Shown one piece after another: positions 55,314 through 64,000 of a DNA stretch of 64,000 bases. The notes beneath the pieces are model-generated. The model was not told the origin of the DNA and made no database searches. It was given only the letters and a program-made list of their open reading frames with translations. The stretch comes from Flavobacterium sandaracinum (GTDB lineage: Bacteria > Bacteroidota > Bacteroidia > Flavobacteriales > Flavobacteriaceae): positions 1 through 64,000 of the forward strand of contig NZ_SMFN01000015.1 in assembly GCF_004349135.1 (NCBI RefSeq). The letters run 5' to 3'. The position numbers and the translations under genes were made by a program. Each line of letters opens with the position of its first letter. Position 1 is the first letter of the stretch.

Positions 55314-55327
55314 AGTGTTGCTTAGTT

Positions 55328-57697
55328 TTACTTTAATTGAGCTACCTTTTCTTCATGGAAAATTTGTCCGTCTGTAGTCATACCTTCTATGATAATTTTG
55401 CAGTTTTTTTTGTTATAATCTAGAATATCAAATGTGAAATTACCGTTTGAATCTGAAATTGTTCTTGTAAACCAACTAATTATGCCAAAGTTATTAAAGC
55501 CATTACTAGAAGCACTGGCGTAATCTAAATTTTGAAAAGGACTATTTTTTGAAAATGCATCTTTTACAAAAAACGAATTTGGATTTGATTTTTTGGAGTA
55601 AGTATTTTGTTGTTTTTTGGTGTAAATTCTAATTATTCCAAGATTATTGTTAAAGCTTGGCACTATAGCTAGAGAATTAATATAGATTTCATCAAGTTCA
55701 TCCATTTTTATAAATTCAAGTTCTTGATAGTCAAAGTAGAGTTGCCTATCATCAATATAAACAATTGGTGTGGGTAGTATTGACAAAGCAGGCAATCTAG
55801 TATATATATTTATCTTGCCAATGGTTCGTTCAACCTTGAACCCGTTTGCTTCTATAAAATTTAAAATACTTGAAAAGTTGTTGGTACTATCAATTTTATG
55901 ACCACGAAGCATTCTGTTTGAAAGAATTTTGTTATATGTTAATTGTTTTTTTTTATTTTTTGTTACAACTTCTTGAAGTTGAATTATTTTTTCCTTAAAG
56001 TCTGGTAAATCAAGATTTACGGTTTTAATAGTGTCATTTTCTGAATTGCAGTTCTCTTTAATAAGACCAGTAAAAACTTTATTGTAAGGTTTTTTTCTAT
56101 TGACAACTTGTATCGCTAATTTTGCGTCAACATATTCAAAATTCGGTAGTTTATGTAAGGATAAATTAACATAAGTAGAATCTGTTAAAAGCAGATTTTG
56201 AAATTCGAAAGTACCATTTTCAGTAACATCCGCTGATGCCGTTATGAATTCTTTACTGCTTACTAGTTTTACTTTATGAAATGATTTATTTTTAGGTGGG
56301 TTAGCCATTGTTCCTTTTAGATTAATTCCAATGTCAAAAGAATAATGTGCAGTAGGTGGTTGCAGTTTCATGTATTCCCAATCATATTTTAGGATTTCTT
56401 GATTCAGTAGAGCCAAATCTAATTCGTAATATTTTAATCTATTTACATCATTTAAATAATAATTAGAATTCAGAAGAGATGTCTTTATATAAGGGTTGAT
56501 AGTCAATCCTGCAATGATAGAATTGTTTTCGTCGATACTTTTCGTTTCTGTAGGTAAAACAGAAATACTAATCATATTATTAGTTGAATTGGAGAATGCG
56601 GCAAGTTTTATAGTGTCTACCTGTTGGTTATTTTTTATAACATTATAGTTATTTTTTGCAATGGGACTAATGTATATTTGTCTTTCAGACCATTGTTTTA
56701 ATTCATTATCAATTATTCTGATGGTATTAATTCCTGGATTTAGATCTGTATTATTGAAAACAATTATTTGCTCTAAGTCATTAGGATTAATGTTTAAAGG
56801 TTGAACGATGTAATTTTGGTCTTGATGAATGACTAAATTTAATCCACGTGATTGTAAGCTATTGAAACTAGATTTATTTGTTTTTACTTTGATTGTAGTT
56901 TTGTTTTCTAGCATGAAGGAACTTGCTTCAATAGCTACGCCTATTAAATTAGCAGAGGGCAAATTATTTTCGATAATTTTGTCTTCATATTTCACTACTA
57001 CTTTTAGTACTTCTGTAGTTGGGATTGTGTAAAATTTTCCGAAGCCAAAATTATTTAATTTGACCGTTTGCAAAGCCTCTCCTTTGCTATTTTGTATTGT
57101 TGCTTCAAGATTTACAGGTGTATTATTATTGCAGTCTTTTACTTGTATCCCGATAGTATTTGAAACTCCGCTAATAAGATTTTTTCCCTCTGGATTTAGG
57201 TATATTTTAAGTGTTTCTTTAACTATTTTTTTTGTATTGCGAATGCCTTGGTCTGGATTGATTATGTTTACTTTTACCAAAGTAGATTCATTTTCTGTAA
57301 AGTTATTCATCCAGTTAGTATATACTTGTATGTAATAGTTTCCGGAATCCAGATTGGGTTCTAGTTTAATATGACCCGAAAAAACACCATTGTCAGCAAA
57401 TACTAATTTTTCAGAGAGTTGTTTTCCTCTTTCGTCTAATAATAGTACAAAAACATTGGAAGTGTAAAATGGTTTAGTAGTCTTTCTATTGACTATGTAT
57501 CCTTGATACCATATAGTCTCTTCGCTTAAGAATGTTGTTTTATTTACATGAATATGAATTGCTTCTCTATCTAATGTAAAATAATTTTCAAGAACAGCAC
57601 CAATCTTTGATTTGACGGTTTCTTCATTAGGCTGGCTAAAAATAACCGAAGAAACTAATGAAGTAACGAGTAGAAAAAAATGCCTTGGTTTTGTCAT
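55328..57697 (-). CDS. Large exported protein with MG2-like and orphan plug-like domains
   Basis: 789 residues with a signal peptide (about 1-21). The N-terminal third resembles the macroglobulin MG2 module (HIHVNKTTFLSEETIWYQGYI ... NVFVLLLDERGKQL ... SGNYYIQVYTNW). The C-terminal part (about 600-705) reads like a TonB-receptor plug (SILNFIEANGFKV, PTPIVYIDDRQLY, MDELDEIYINS, IIRIYTKKQ), but no beta-barrel follows. The last ~60 residues hold a carboxypeptidase-regulatory-like segment (FTRTISDSNGNFTFDI). It is probably periplasmic or surface-exposed. Similar proteins are frequent in Bacteroidota with unknown function. Confidence 0.8.
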   Translation of the reverse strand: MTKPRHFFLLVTSLVSSVIFSQPNEETVKSKIGAVLENYFTLDREAIHIHVNKTTFLSEETIWYQGYIVNRKTTKPFYTSNVFVLLLDERGKQLSEKLVFADNGVFSGHIKLEPNLDSGNYYIQVYTNWMNNFTENESTLVKVNIINPDQGIRNTKKIVKETLKIYLNPEGKNLISGVSNTIGIQVKDCNNNTPVNLEATIQNSKGEALQTVKLNNFGFGKFYTIPTTEVLKVVVKYEDKIIENNLPSANLIGVAIEASSFMLENKTTIKVKTNKSSFNSLQSRGLNLVIHQDQNYIVQPLNINPNDLEQIIVFNNTDLNPGINTIRIIDNELKQWSERQIYISPIAKNNYNVIKNNQQVDTIKLAAFSNSTNNMISISVLPTETKSIDENNSIIAGLTINPYIKTSLLNSNYYLNDVNRLKYYELDLALLNQEILKYDWEYMKLQPPTAHYSFDIGINLKGTMANPPKNKSFHKVKLVSSKEFITASADVTENGTFEFQNLLLTDSTYVNLSLHKLPNFEYVDAKLAIQVVNRKKPYNKVFTGLIKENCNSENDTIKTVNLDLPDFKEKIIQLQEVVTKNKKKQLTYNKILSNRMLRGHKIDSTNNFSSILNFIEANGFKVERTIGKINIYTRLPALSILPTPIVYIDDRQLYFDYQELEFIKMDELDEIYINSLAIVPSFNNNLGIIRIYTKKQQNTYSKKSNPNSFFVKDAFSKNSPFQNLDYASASSNGFNNFGIISWFTRTISDSNGNFTFDILDYNKKNCKIIIEGMTTDGQIFHEEKVAQLK

Positions 57698-57776
57698 AAA
57701 AACAGGTTGTCTTAGTTGCTAATTTAGTAGTAAAAGTATGAAATTAATTCACTAATCCAATTTTAATTGTATAGGC

Positions 57777-57816
57777 AAAAAAAAATGAGCCCGAAATACA
57801 ATCGAGCTCATTTTCT
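57777..57816 (-). terminator. Terminator of groES-groEL
   Basis: On the minus strand AAAATGAGCTCGA pairs with TCGGGCTCATTTT (one mismatch) and is followed by a T9-like tract, about 60 bases past the groEL stop. Confidence 0.85.
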
Positions 57817-57872
57817 TTAAAAAATCTAAATATTTTTGGTTTATTTTAAATTTTAATCTAAAGGAAGTGATA

Positions 57873-59513
<1,641 letters not shown>

Positions 59514-59582
59514 TTAATGTTTAAAATTGTTTTTGTTCAACGATTAGGATTCTAACTTAAAATCCGAAACTTGAAACAAAAT

Positions 59583-59858
59583 TTAAATAATTGCAAGAAT
59601 ATCGTCTTCACGCATGATCAAATAATCTTTTCCTTCTAGTTTCAATTCAGTTCCAGCATATTTTCCGTAAAGTACGGAATCTCCAATTTTCACTGTCATC
59701 GTATGTTCTTTTGTACCATTTCCAACTGCCACAACAGTTCCTTTTTGTGGTTTTTCTTTGGCTGTATCTGGAATAAAAATCCCTGACGCAGTTTTTGTCT
59801 CAGCTGCGACTGGTTCGATAAGAACTCTGTCTGAAAGTGGTTTGATGTTTAAAGCCAT
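59583..59858 (-). CDS. groS: Co-chaperonin GroES
   Basis: 91-residue lid protein of the chaperonin. Shows [34 protein letters not shown], including the mobile loop that binds GroEL, and [15 protein letters not shown]. First gene of groES-groEL. An imperfect inverted repeat in the upstream region may be the regulatory site. Confidence 0.98.
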   Translation of the reverse strand: MALNIKPLSDRVLIEPVAAETKTASGIFIPDTAKEKPQKGTVVAVGNGTKEHTMTVKIGDSVLYGKYAGTELKLEGKDYLIMREDDILAII

Positions 59859-59914
59859 GATTTTATGTTTTTAGTATTATTTAATATATTAAAAGAATAA
59901 GATTTCAGAAATTA

Positions 59915-59936
59915 TGCCAGCCTATGATAACTGACA
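59915..59936. promoter_or_regulatory. Inverted repeat upstream of groES
   Basis: TGCCAG, 10 bases, CTGACA on the plus strand: a 5/6-matching inverted repeat about 60-80 bases before the groES start, so in promoter range. It could be a heat-shock or redox operator, or it may simply be an old copy of the adjacent terminator arm (which also begins TGCCAG). No CIRCE element is seen. Confidence 0.35.
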
Positions 59937-59947
59937 CATTTTCTTAT

Positions 59948-59980
59948 AAAAAATGCCAGCTTTGACAAGCTGGCATTTTT
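59948..59980 (-). terminator. Terminator of secG
   Basis: Perfect 12-14-bp stem (AAATGCCAGCTT with its complement) around the loop TGAC, with T runs on both strands, about 20 bases after the secG stop. Confidence 0.92.
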
Positions 59981-59998
59981 AAAATAGGAAATGTATTT

Positions 59999-60328
59999 TT
60001 ATTTTGCTGGATTTGTTGCAGCTGGTGTGTTTTGAATTGGTGCTACTGGTGCAGTTGTAGTTGTATTGTCAATGATTTTAGAATCAGTATCACTCAAAGT
60101 TCCAGTGAAGCTTAAGCTTGAAAGAAGAATAAGTGCAATAAGTATAGTTGCTAATGTCCAAGTGCTTTTGTCTAGAAAGTCAGTTGTTTTTTGTACGCCA
60201 CCTAACATCTGAGAACCACCTATTGTAGAAGATAATCCACCACCTTTAGGGTTTTGAACCATGATAACTACGATTAATAGAAAACAAACGATAGTTATTA
60301 AAACTAAAAAAATTGAAAATGTGCTCAT
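59999..60328 (-). CDS. secG: Preprotein translocase subunit SecG
   Basis: 109-residue inner-membrane subunit of SecYEG. Two membrane helices (about 4-22 and 55-75) flank the conserved cytoplasmic loop VMVQNPKGGGLSSTIGGSQMLGG-type (VQNPKGGGLS ... GGVQKTTDFLDKSTW). The C-terminal 30 residues are Thr/Ala/Pro-rich, as often seen in Bacteroidota. Three bases separate it from the TPR-like gene, so the two are co-transcribed. Confidence 0.95.
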   Translation of the reverse strand: MSTFSIFLVLITIVCFLLIVVIMVQNPKGGGLSSTIGGSQMLGGVQKTTDFLDKSTWTLATILIALILLSSLSFTGTLSDTDSKIIDNTTTTAPVAPIQNTPAATNPAK

Positions 60329-60331
60329 TGT

Positions 60332-61192
60332 TTAATTATTATTATGTTGTAAAATCTTAATATCCGATATGCGGTCCGCAAAGAAACTACTTTTTTCTGG
60401 ATATTTCAAAATTAATATTTCATATGCTTGAATCGCTTTTTGATATTTTTTTTGTTCCAAGTAGACACGGGCTAAAGTCTCTGTCATCAAATAAGAATTA
60501 TCAGCCGCATTTAGATCAAAAGCAACAGCAGAAGGCACGCCGTGCTTTACAGGTGAAATCTTTGGACTGGTTTCAATAAACTTATCAATTAATTCTATTT
60601 TTTTCCTTTTATCAGCATCTATAATAGGAGCTGGTTGATTTTTAGGGTCCTCACTTTCTCTATTTATAGGTTCCGTACGCGAGAGTTGTAGCCATTCTTG
60701 AAAGGAATGTTGTTCCTTTTTGGAGAAATCCAACGGTGTACCAATGGCTAATTTGTCTTCAACTGTTGTTGAATTGTCCTGTTTTTCAATAGGAGAAGCT
60801 TCTTTTATTGAACTCAGAATGGAATTTTCTAATGTATTTATTTTAAGTTCTGATTTTTCTTCCGCAATAAGAACTTCACTATCTACCACTTGGATTTCGA
60901 GAATTTCCAATACTTTTCTGTCGTATAACTCTTTGTGAATAGAAGTAAAAGTATCGGATGAAATAAAATCAAATAAAACGGATCTGTCCGCTGAATATGC
61001 AGCTGCTATTTTTAAGGCAGGATTGTATTTATAACTATTCTGATTGTACAATCCTTTTAACTGAACCGCTCTGGCACTTTGAAAATACGGAAACTCATGG
61101 AGTACTTTTTCCAAAGATTCTGTTTGCTTTTCATGGATAGCATCGGGTTTGTTAATCAAGTAAGTATAATCGGTTACGTTCATAAAGTTCAT
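60332..61192 (-). CDS. TPR-like protein between lptE and secG
   Basis: 286-residue cytoplasmic protein. The N-terminus (NVTDYTYLINKPDAI, ...EFPYFQSARAVQLKGLYNQNSYKYNPALKIAAAYSADR) and the C-terminus (ETLARVYLEQKKYQKAIQAYEILILKYPEKSSFFADRI) each carry a tetratricopeptide-like helical pair; the middle ~110 residues are low-complexity and acidic. A conserved gene of unknown role in Bacteroidota. The start is uncertain: Met4 (61183) is a good alternative, since a 16-base tandem duplication straddles the first ATG. Confidence 0.82.
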   Translation of the reverse strand: MNFMNVTDYTYLINKPDAIHEKQTESLEKVLHEFPYFQSARAVQLKGLYNQNSYKYNPALKIAAAYSADRSVLFDFISSDTFTSIHKELYDRKVLEILEIQVVDSEVLIAEEKSELKINTLENSILSSIKEASPIEKQDNSTTVEDKLAIGTPLDFSKKEQHSFQEWLQLSRTEPINRESEDPKNQPAPIIDADKRKKIELIDKFIETSPKISPVKHGVPSAVAFDLNAADNSYLMTETLARVYLEQKKYQKAIQAYEILILKYPEKSSFFADRISDIKILQHNNN

Positions 61193-61265
61193 TCGTTTAT
61201 TAGTTCATTCGTTTATTTGTTTTCCGAGTATCCGAATCAACAAATTAACGAATCAACACCTAAAT

Positions 61266-61769
61266 TTACCATTTAGCTAATGATTCATTAAAAATATCTT
61301 GTGTTATTCTTTCAAAAATTTCTTTTAAAGCTGCGTTCAAAGTAGCACCTGTTAATTGTTGTTCTGCTGGATAATCAAAGAAAAAGGTAAATGGTTTTTC
61401 AAAATCATCGGTTTCTTTTTTCTTATTGGTGAAACGTACGTTTATCCGAATCGTTAATCTATTTTGAGCAGCCCTTTGATCTGCCGTTGCCGTCATTGGA
61501 CTAACTCTGTAATCTACGATTTCTCCCTCGTAAGTTAAATCAGCACCATTGTTGACTAAATTTAAATTCGTTTGATTTTGGATCAAATCTTGTAATTCTA
61601 ATGTGAATGTTCGATCAATTCCAGGCTCAATTAACTCCGCATTATTTTGAAAAAATCCAACTTGAAAAGTTTCTGCATCAATTTTTCCAGTTCCGGTAAA
61701 GTTATAAACGGAGCAACTATTGCTACTCAATATAATTATTGAAAGGAGTATTAGTTTTATATGTTTCAT
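61266..61769 (-). CDS. lptE: LptE-like outer-membrane lipoprotein
   Basis: 167-residue lipoprotein (signal ending SSNSC, Cys19). The mature part has the LptE pattern SVYNFTGTGKIDAETFQVGFFQNNAELIEPGID, TLELQDLI, and ...EIVDYRVSPM. LptE plugs the LptD barrel that inserts lipopolysaccharide in the outer membrane. lptD is not in this window. Lies between the sigma-54-type activator and the TPR-like protein, on the same strand. Confidence 0.92.
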   Translation of the reverse strand: MKHIKLILLSIIILSSNSCSVYNFTGTGKIDAETFQVGFFQNNAELIEPGIDRTFTLELQDLIQNQTNLNLVNNGADLTYEGEIVDYRVSPMTATADQRAAQNRLTIRINVRFTNKKKETDDFEKPFTFFFDYPAEQQLTGATLNAALKEIFERITQDIFNESLAKW

Positions 61770-61866
61770 TTTCTAATTTAAAAATTGCTTGGTCATTTAT
61801 AAAGATGGGTTCAAATATATTCATTTTCAATCAAACGATTTACCACTTTGTGTTTTTGTAAAAAAA

Positions 61867-63123
61867 CTACAAATCAAATTGCTTGATTTTTCGATACAAC
61901 GTCCTTTCTGAAATGCCCAGCTCATCGGCGGCAGCTTTTCGTTTTCCTTTATTTTTTTCTAATGATTTTTTTATCATTTCAATTTCTTTTTGCTCTAAAC
62001 GCAAGGTTTCTTCTTCTTCAATTGTTTCTGCAAAAAGATAATTATCATCATTCTCTTGGTAGATGTCTTCGGTGTTTTGGGAAGCGATTAAGGCTGATCT
62101 TGGTTCTTCTTCAAAATCGATTTCACTATCATTTTCTTTGGAACCGTATATTTTTTTAATCAAATTCTGATTGGTCTCTTGCACTTTTGAACTTCCGTTT
62201 TGAATTAGTTCTAGCGTTAGTTTTTTTAAATCATTCAAATCACTTTTCATGTCAAAAAGAACTTTGTATAAGATTTCCCTTTCGGTGCTAAAATCACTTT
62301 CGCTTTTTTTGTCTTTTATAACGGACGGTAAATTGCTTCCCTGGGCTGGCAAGTAAGATTGTAATGTCACAGCAGATATATCTCTATTGGTTTCCAAAAC
62401 GGAGATTTGTTCCGCTACATTCCGCAATTGTCTAATGTTTCCGCTCCAACGAAATTTCTGCAATAATTGAATCGCATTTTCGTCTAGTTTCAAAGGAGGC
62501 ATTTTATATTTATGGGCAAAATCAGCAACAAATTTTCGAAACAATAAATGAATGTCATCTTTACGATCGCGTAATGGTGGTAAAGTAATGTCTACCGTAC
62601 TTAAACGATAATACAAATCCTCACGGAATTTTCCTTTTTCAATGGCATCGAATAAATTAACATTGGTAGCAGCCACAATTCGGACATCTGTTTTTTGAAC
62701 CTGTGAAGAACCTACTTTGATAAACTCCCCATTTTCAAGAACACGTAACAAACGCACTTGCGTAGTAAGGGGTAGTTCGCCTACTTCATCTAGAAATATA
62801 GTTCCGCCGTCAGCTACTTCAAAATAGCCTTCGCGTGTATTTGTTGCACCTGTAAAAGCGCCTTTTTCATGTCCAAAAAGTTCACTGTCAATCGTTCCTT
62901 CAGGAATAGCGCCGCAGTTTACGGCAATATATTTCCCGTGTTTTCTATGCGAAAGCGAGTGAATAATTTTAGGGATATTCTCTTTCCCTACGCCGCTTTC
63001 TCCCGCTACTAATACCGTAATGTCAGTAGGAGCAACCTGAATTGCTTTTTCTATTGCACGATTAAGTTTTGGGTCATTCCCAATAATCTCAAATCGTTGT
63101 TTTATAGCTTGAACTGTATCCAT
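61867..63123 (-). CDS. Sigma-54-dependent AAA+ activator without receiver domain
   Basis: 418 residues. It begins directly with the AAA+ domain (about 10-240): Walker A GESGVGKE, sigma-54 contact loop GAFTGA (in HEKGAFTGATNT), Walker B GGTIFLDEVGEL and the RLSTVDITLPPLRDR sensor region. After a ~110-residue acidic linker the protein ends in a Fis-type helix-turn-helix (KGKRKAAADELGISERTLYRKI). Lacking a regulatory receiver, its control must come from other factors. In flavobacteria it stands in the miaB-activator-lptE-TPR-secG order and may be an essential envelope regulator. Confidence 0.94.
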   Translation of the reverse strand: MDTVQAIKQRFEIIGNDPKLNRAIEKAIQVAPTDITVLVAGESGVGKENIPKIIHSLSHRKHGKYIAVNCGAIPEGTIDSELFGHEKGAFTGATNTREGYFEVADGGTIFLDEVGELPLTTQVRLLRVLENGEFIKVGSSQVQKTDVRIVAATNVNLFDAIEKGKFREDLYYRLSTVDITLPPLRDRKDDIHLLFRKFVADFAHKYKMPPLKLDENAIQLLQKFRWSGNIRQLRNVAEQISVLETNRDISAVTLQSYLPAQGSNLPSVIKDKKSESDFSTEREILYKVLFDMKSDLNDLKKLTLELIQNGSSKVQETNQNLIKKIYGSKENDSEIDFEEEPRSALIASQNTEDIYQENDDNYLFAETIEEEETLRLEQKEIEMIKKSLEKNKGKRKAAADELGISERTLYRKIKQFDL

Positions 63124-63172
63124 GTTTTATTTCTCAACCACAAATTACACAAATTTTCGCAAATTTATAATT

Positions 63173-63545
63173 TTATGTATTTATTAATCTTTTGTGAACT
63201 AACGATTTATTTTGAAAGTTTGCTATTATTCCAATGGGAGTGTCGGCTAATTTCATATAATTTAATGTTTGTGCAAGACGATCTTTATTGATTTCTTTTA
63301 TTGATTTTACTTCTAAAATAATATCACTATAAAATCATCGTTAAATTTACTACGCAAAATCTCACCTTTATAATTAATCGAAAATTCTTTTTGTCTTTCA
63401 AAAGGAATGTTGTTTTCCCTGAATTCAATTTCTAAAGCATCTTTATATGTAATTTATAGTCATCCAGGGGCAAGATTTCCATACAATTACCAATTATTTT
63501 ATAAGTTTCTAGTTCTCTATAACTTTCACTGATAATATTTTTTTT
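63173..63545 (-). pseudogene. GxxExxY-family protein gene, decayed
   Basis: Three frames carry pieces of one small protein of the GxxExxY (PD-(D/E)xK-type) family. An N-terminal part (ESYRELETYKIIGNCMEI) has lost several residues; then comes DALEIEFRENNIPFERQKE...KGEILRSKFNDDFIV. A few bases are missing before SDIILEVKSIKEINKDRLAQ, which holds the LEVKS motif and runs to a TAA at 63173. At least two indels break the frame, so no protein is made. The gene is flanked by copies of short repeats. Function of intact family members is unknown. Confidence 0.8.
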
Positions 63546-63607
63546 GCCACAGATTACAAAGATTTAAAGGATTTCAAAAACCTGTAAAAATCTTTTTAAT
63601 CTGTGGC
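63546..63607. repeat. Inverted repeat GCCACAGATTA ... TAATCTGTGGC
   Basis: Perfect 11-base terminal inversion with inner partly repeated elements (CAAAGATTTAAAGGATTT, AAAATCTTT). A related, degenerate string CCACAAATTACACAAATTTT lies at 63138-63157, on the far side of the GxxExxY remnant. This family of ACAGATT-type repeats is frequent in Bacteroidota intergenic DNA, from memory. Confidence 0.7.
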
Positions 63608-63618
63608 GAACTTTTTCC

Positions 63619-64000
63619 TTAATTCATTTCACTCAAACCAACTGCTTCTCCTTTCAAAGTTCCGCTGGTACAAGAAGTAATTCTCACATTGACAAAATCA
63701 CCAATCTTGTAATTCTCCTTTGGAAAAACCACTGTGATACTTTGGGAATTTCTTCCTGAAAACTCTTCTGTTGATTTTTTGGAAACTTTCTCTACTAAAA
63801 CTTCTACGGTTTGACCAATGAATTCTTCACTGCGGAACCAAGCGTGTTTTTGTTGTAAATCGACAATTTCTTGTAATCTTCTGGCTTTCGTTTCTTCGGG
63901 TACATCGTCTTCCATTTTTCGTCCTGCTAAAGTTCCCGGACGTTCCGAATACGAATACATATAACCAAAATTATACTTCACATAGTCCATCAAACTCAAG
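63619..64000 (-). CDS. miaB: tRNA methylthiotransferase MiaB, C-terminal part
   Basis: The last ~127 residues of MiaB, which adds the 2-methylthio group to i6A37 of tRNA using radical SAM chemistry and iron-sulfur clusters. Visible are the segment MSLMDYVKYNFGYMYSYSERPGTLA of the radical SAM domain, the conserved RRLQEIVDLQQK stretch and the TRAM domain (about the last 65 residues: IGQTVEVLVEKVSKKSTEEFSGRNSQ ... GDFVNVRITSCTSGTLKGEAV). The N-terminal Fe-S domain and CxxxCxxC motif lie beyond the window. Same strand as the sigma-54-type activator, separated by the GxxExxY remnant. Confidence 0.96.
   Translation of the reverse strand, partial: LSLMDYVKYNFGYMYSYSERPGTLAGRKMEDDVPEETKARRLQEIVDLQQKHAWFRSEEFIGQTVEVLVEKVSKKSTEEFSGRNSQSITVVFPKENYKIGDFVNVRITSCTSGTLKGEAVGLSEMN

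Noticed and set aside
59883..59945. Sigma-54 or CIRCE-type promoter before groES
   Set aside because: TGGCA is present, but there is no TTGC-like -12 element at the proper spacing, and no CIRCE inverted repeat.
61962..62159. Antisense frame inside the sigma-54-type activator
   Set aside because: Shadow of a strongly conserved gene on the other strand.

Overview
The window is a 64-kb piece of a Flavobacterium-like chromosome (Bacteroidota, Flavobacteriaceae). It is AT-rich and densely coded. It carries the gliding genes gldB, gldC, gldD and gldE, a short primary sigma factor, the exosortase-F pair, and many promoters of the Bacteroidota type (TAnnTTTG at -7). Most genes lack a Shine-Dalgarno sequence. 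Nearly everything is housekeeping. The accessory material is a broken edge at the left end, three pseudogenes, one MITE-like insertion and several intergenic repeats.

Layout. 1-1.6 kb: the end of an IS3-family element inserted in an AraC-type regulator gene, then two small membrane proteins. 1.6-9.2 kb: a six-PAS cytoplasmic histidine kinase, dnaG (TTG start, no zinc ligands), a NarL-type response regulator and nadE. 9.3-12.4 kb: gldB-gldC, then engB and an alpha/beta hydrolase on the other strand. 12.7-28.7 kb: a complete dcw cluster, mraZ-rsmH-ftsL-ftsI-murE-mraY-murD-ftsW-murG-murC-ftsQ-ftsA-ftsZ, all on the plus strand with short gaps or overlaps. It is headed by four GTGG boxes that look like the MraZ operator and closed by a strong terminator. 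murF and ddl are absent from it. 28.9-31.4 kb: a YqeY-type protein, tRNA-Arg(UCG), a frameshifted exported-protein gene, and rplU-rpmA.

31.6-40.2 kb: a paired catalytic/non-catalytic M16 peptidase operon, an EamA transporter, a metal-binding (HMA) lipoprotein, a 0.2-kb MITE-like element, and the operon mutY-ssb-gldE-gldD. 40.3-46.7 kb: HU, a 30-residue very basic protein, rng, a 0.9-kb gene-free stretch ending in a terminator, rpe, 58-bp tandem hairpin repeats, rpoD and a conserved unknown. 46.8-55.3 kb: rpsO-pnp, a MORN/TonB-C fusion, an fRMsr-type GAF protein, xrtF with its partner, an ATP-cone/Mrr nuclease next to a beta-CASP nuclease, and a DedA protein. 55.3-64 kb: a large exported protein with an orphan plug-like domain, groES-groEL, secG, a TPR-like protein, lptE, a sigma-54-type activator, a decayed GxxExxY gene, and the C-terminus of miaB.

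How the parts fit. dcw makes lipid II and builds the divisome. gldB/C/D/E serve gliding and type IX secretion. lptE, secG and the M16 pair serve the envelope. dnaG, ssb, mutY, HU, pnp, rng, engB, rpsO, rplU and rpmA handle DNA and RNA. The least explained items are the ATP-cone/Mrr plus beta-CASP gene pair, the MITE-like element, the 30-residue basic protein, and the repeated hairpins near rpoD.
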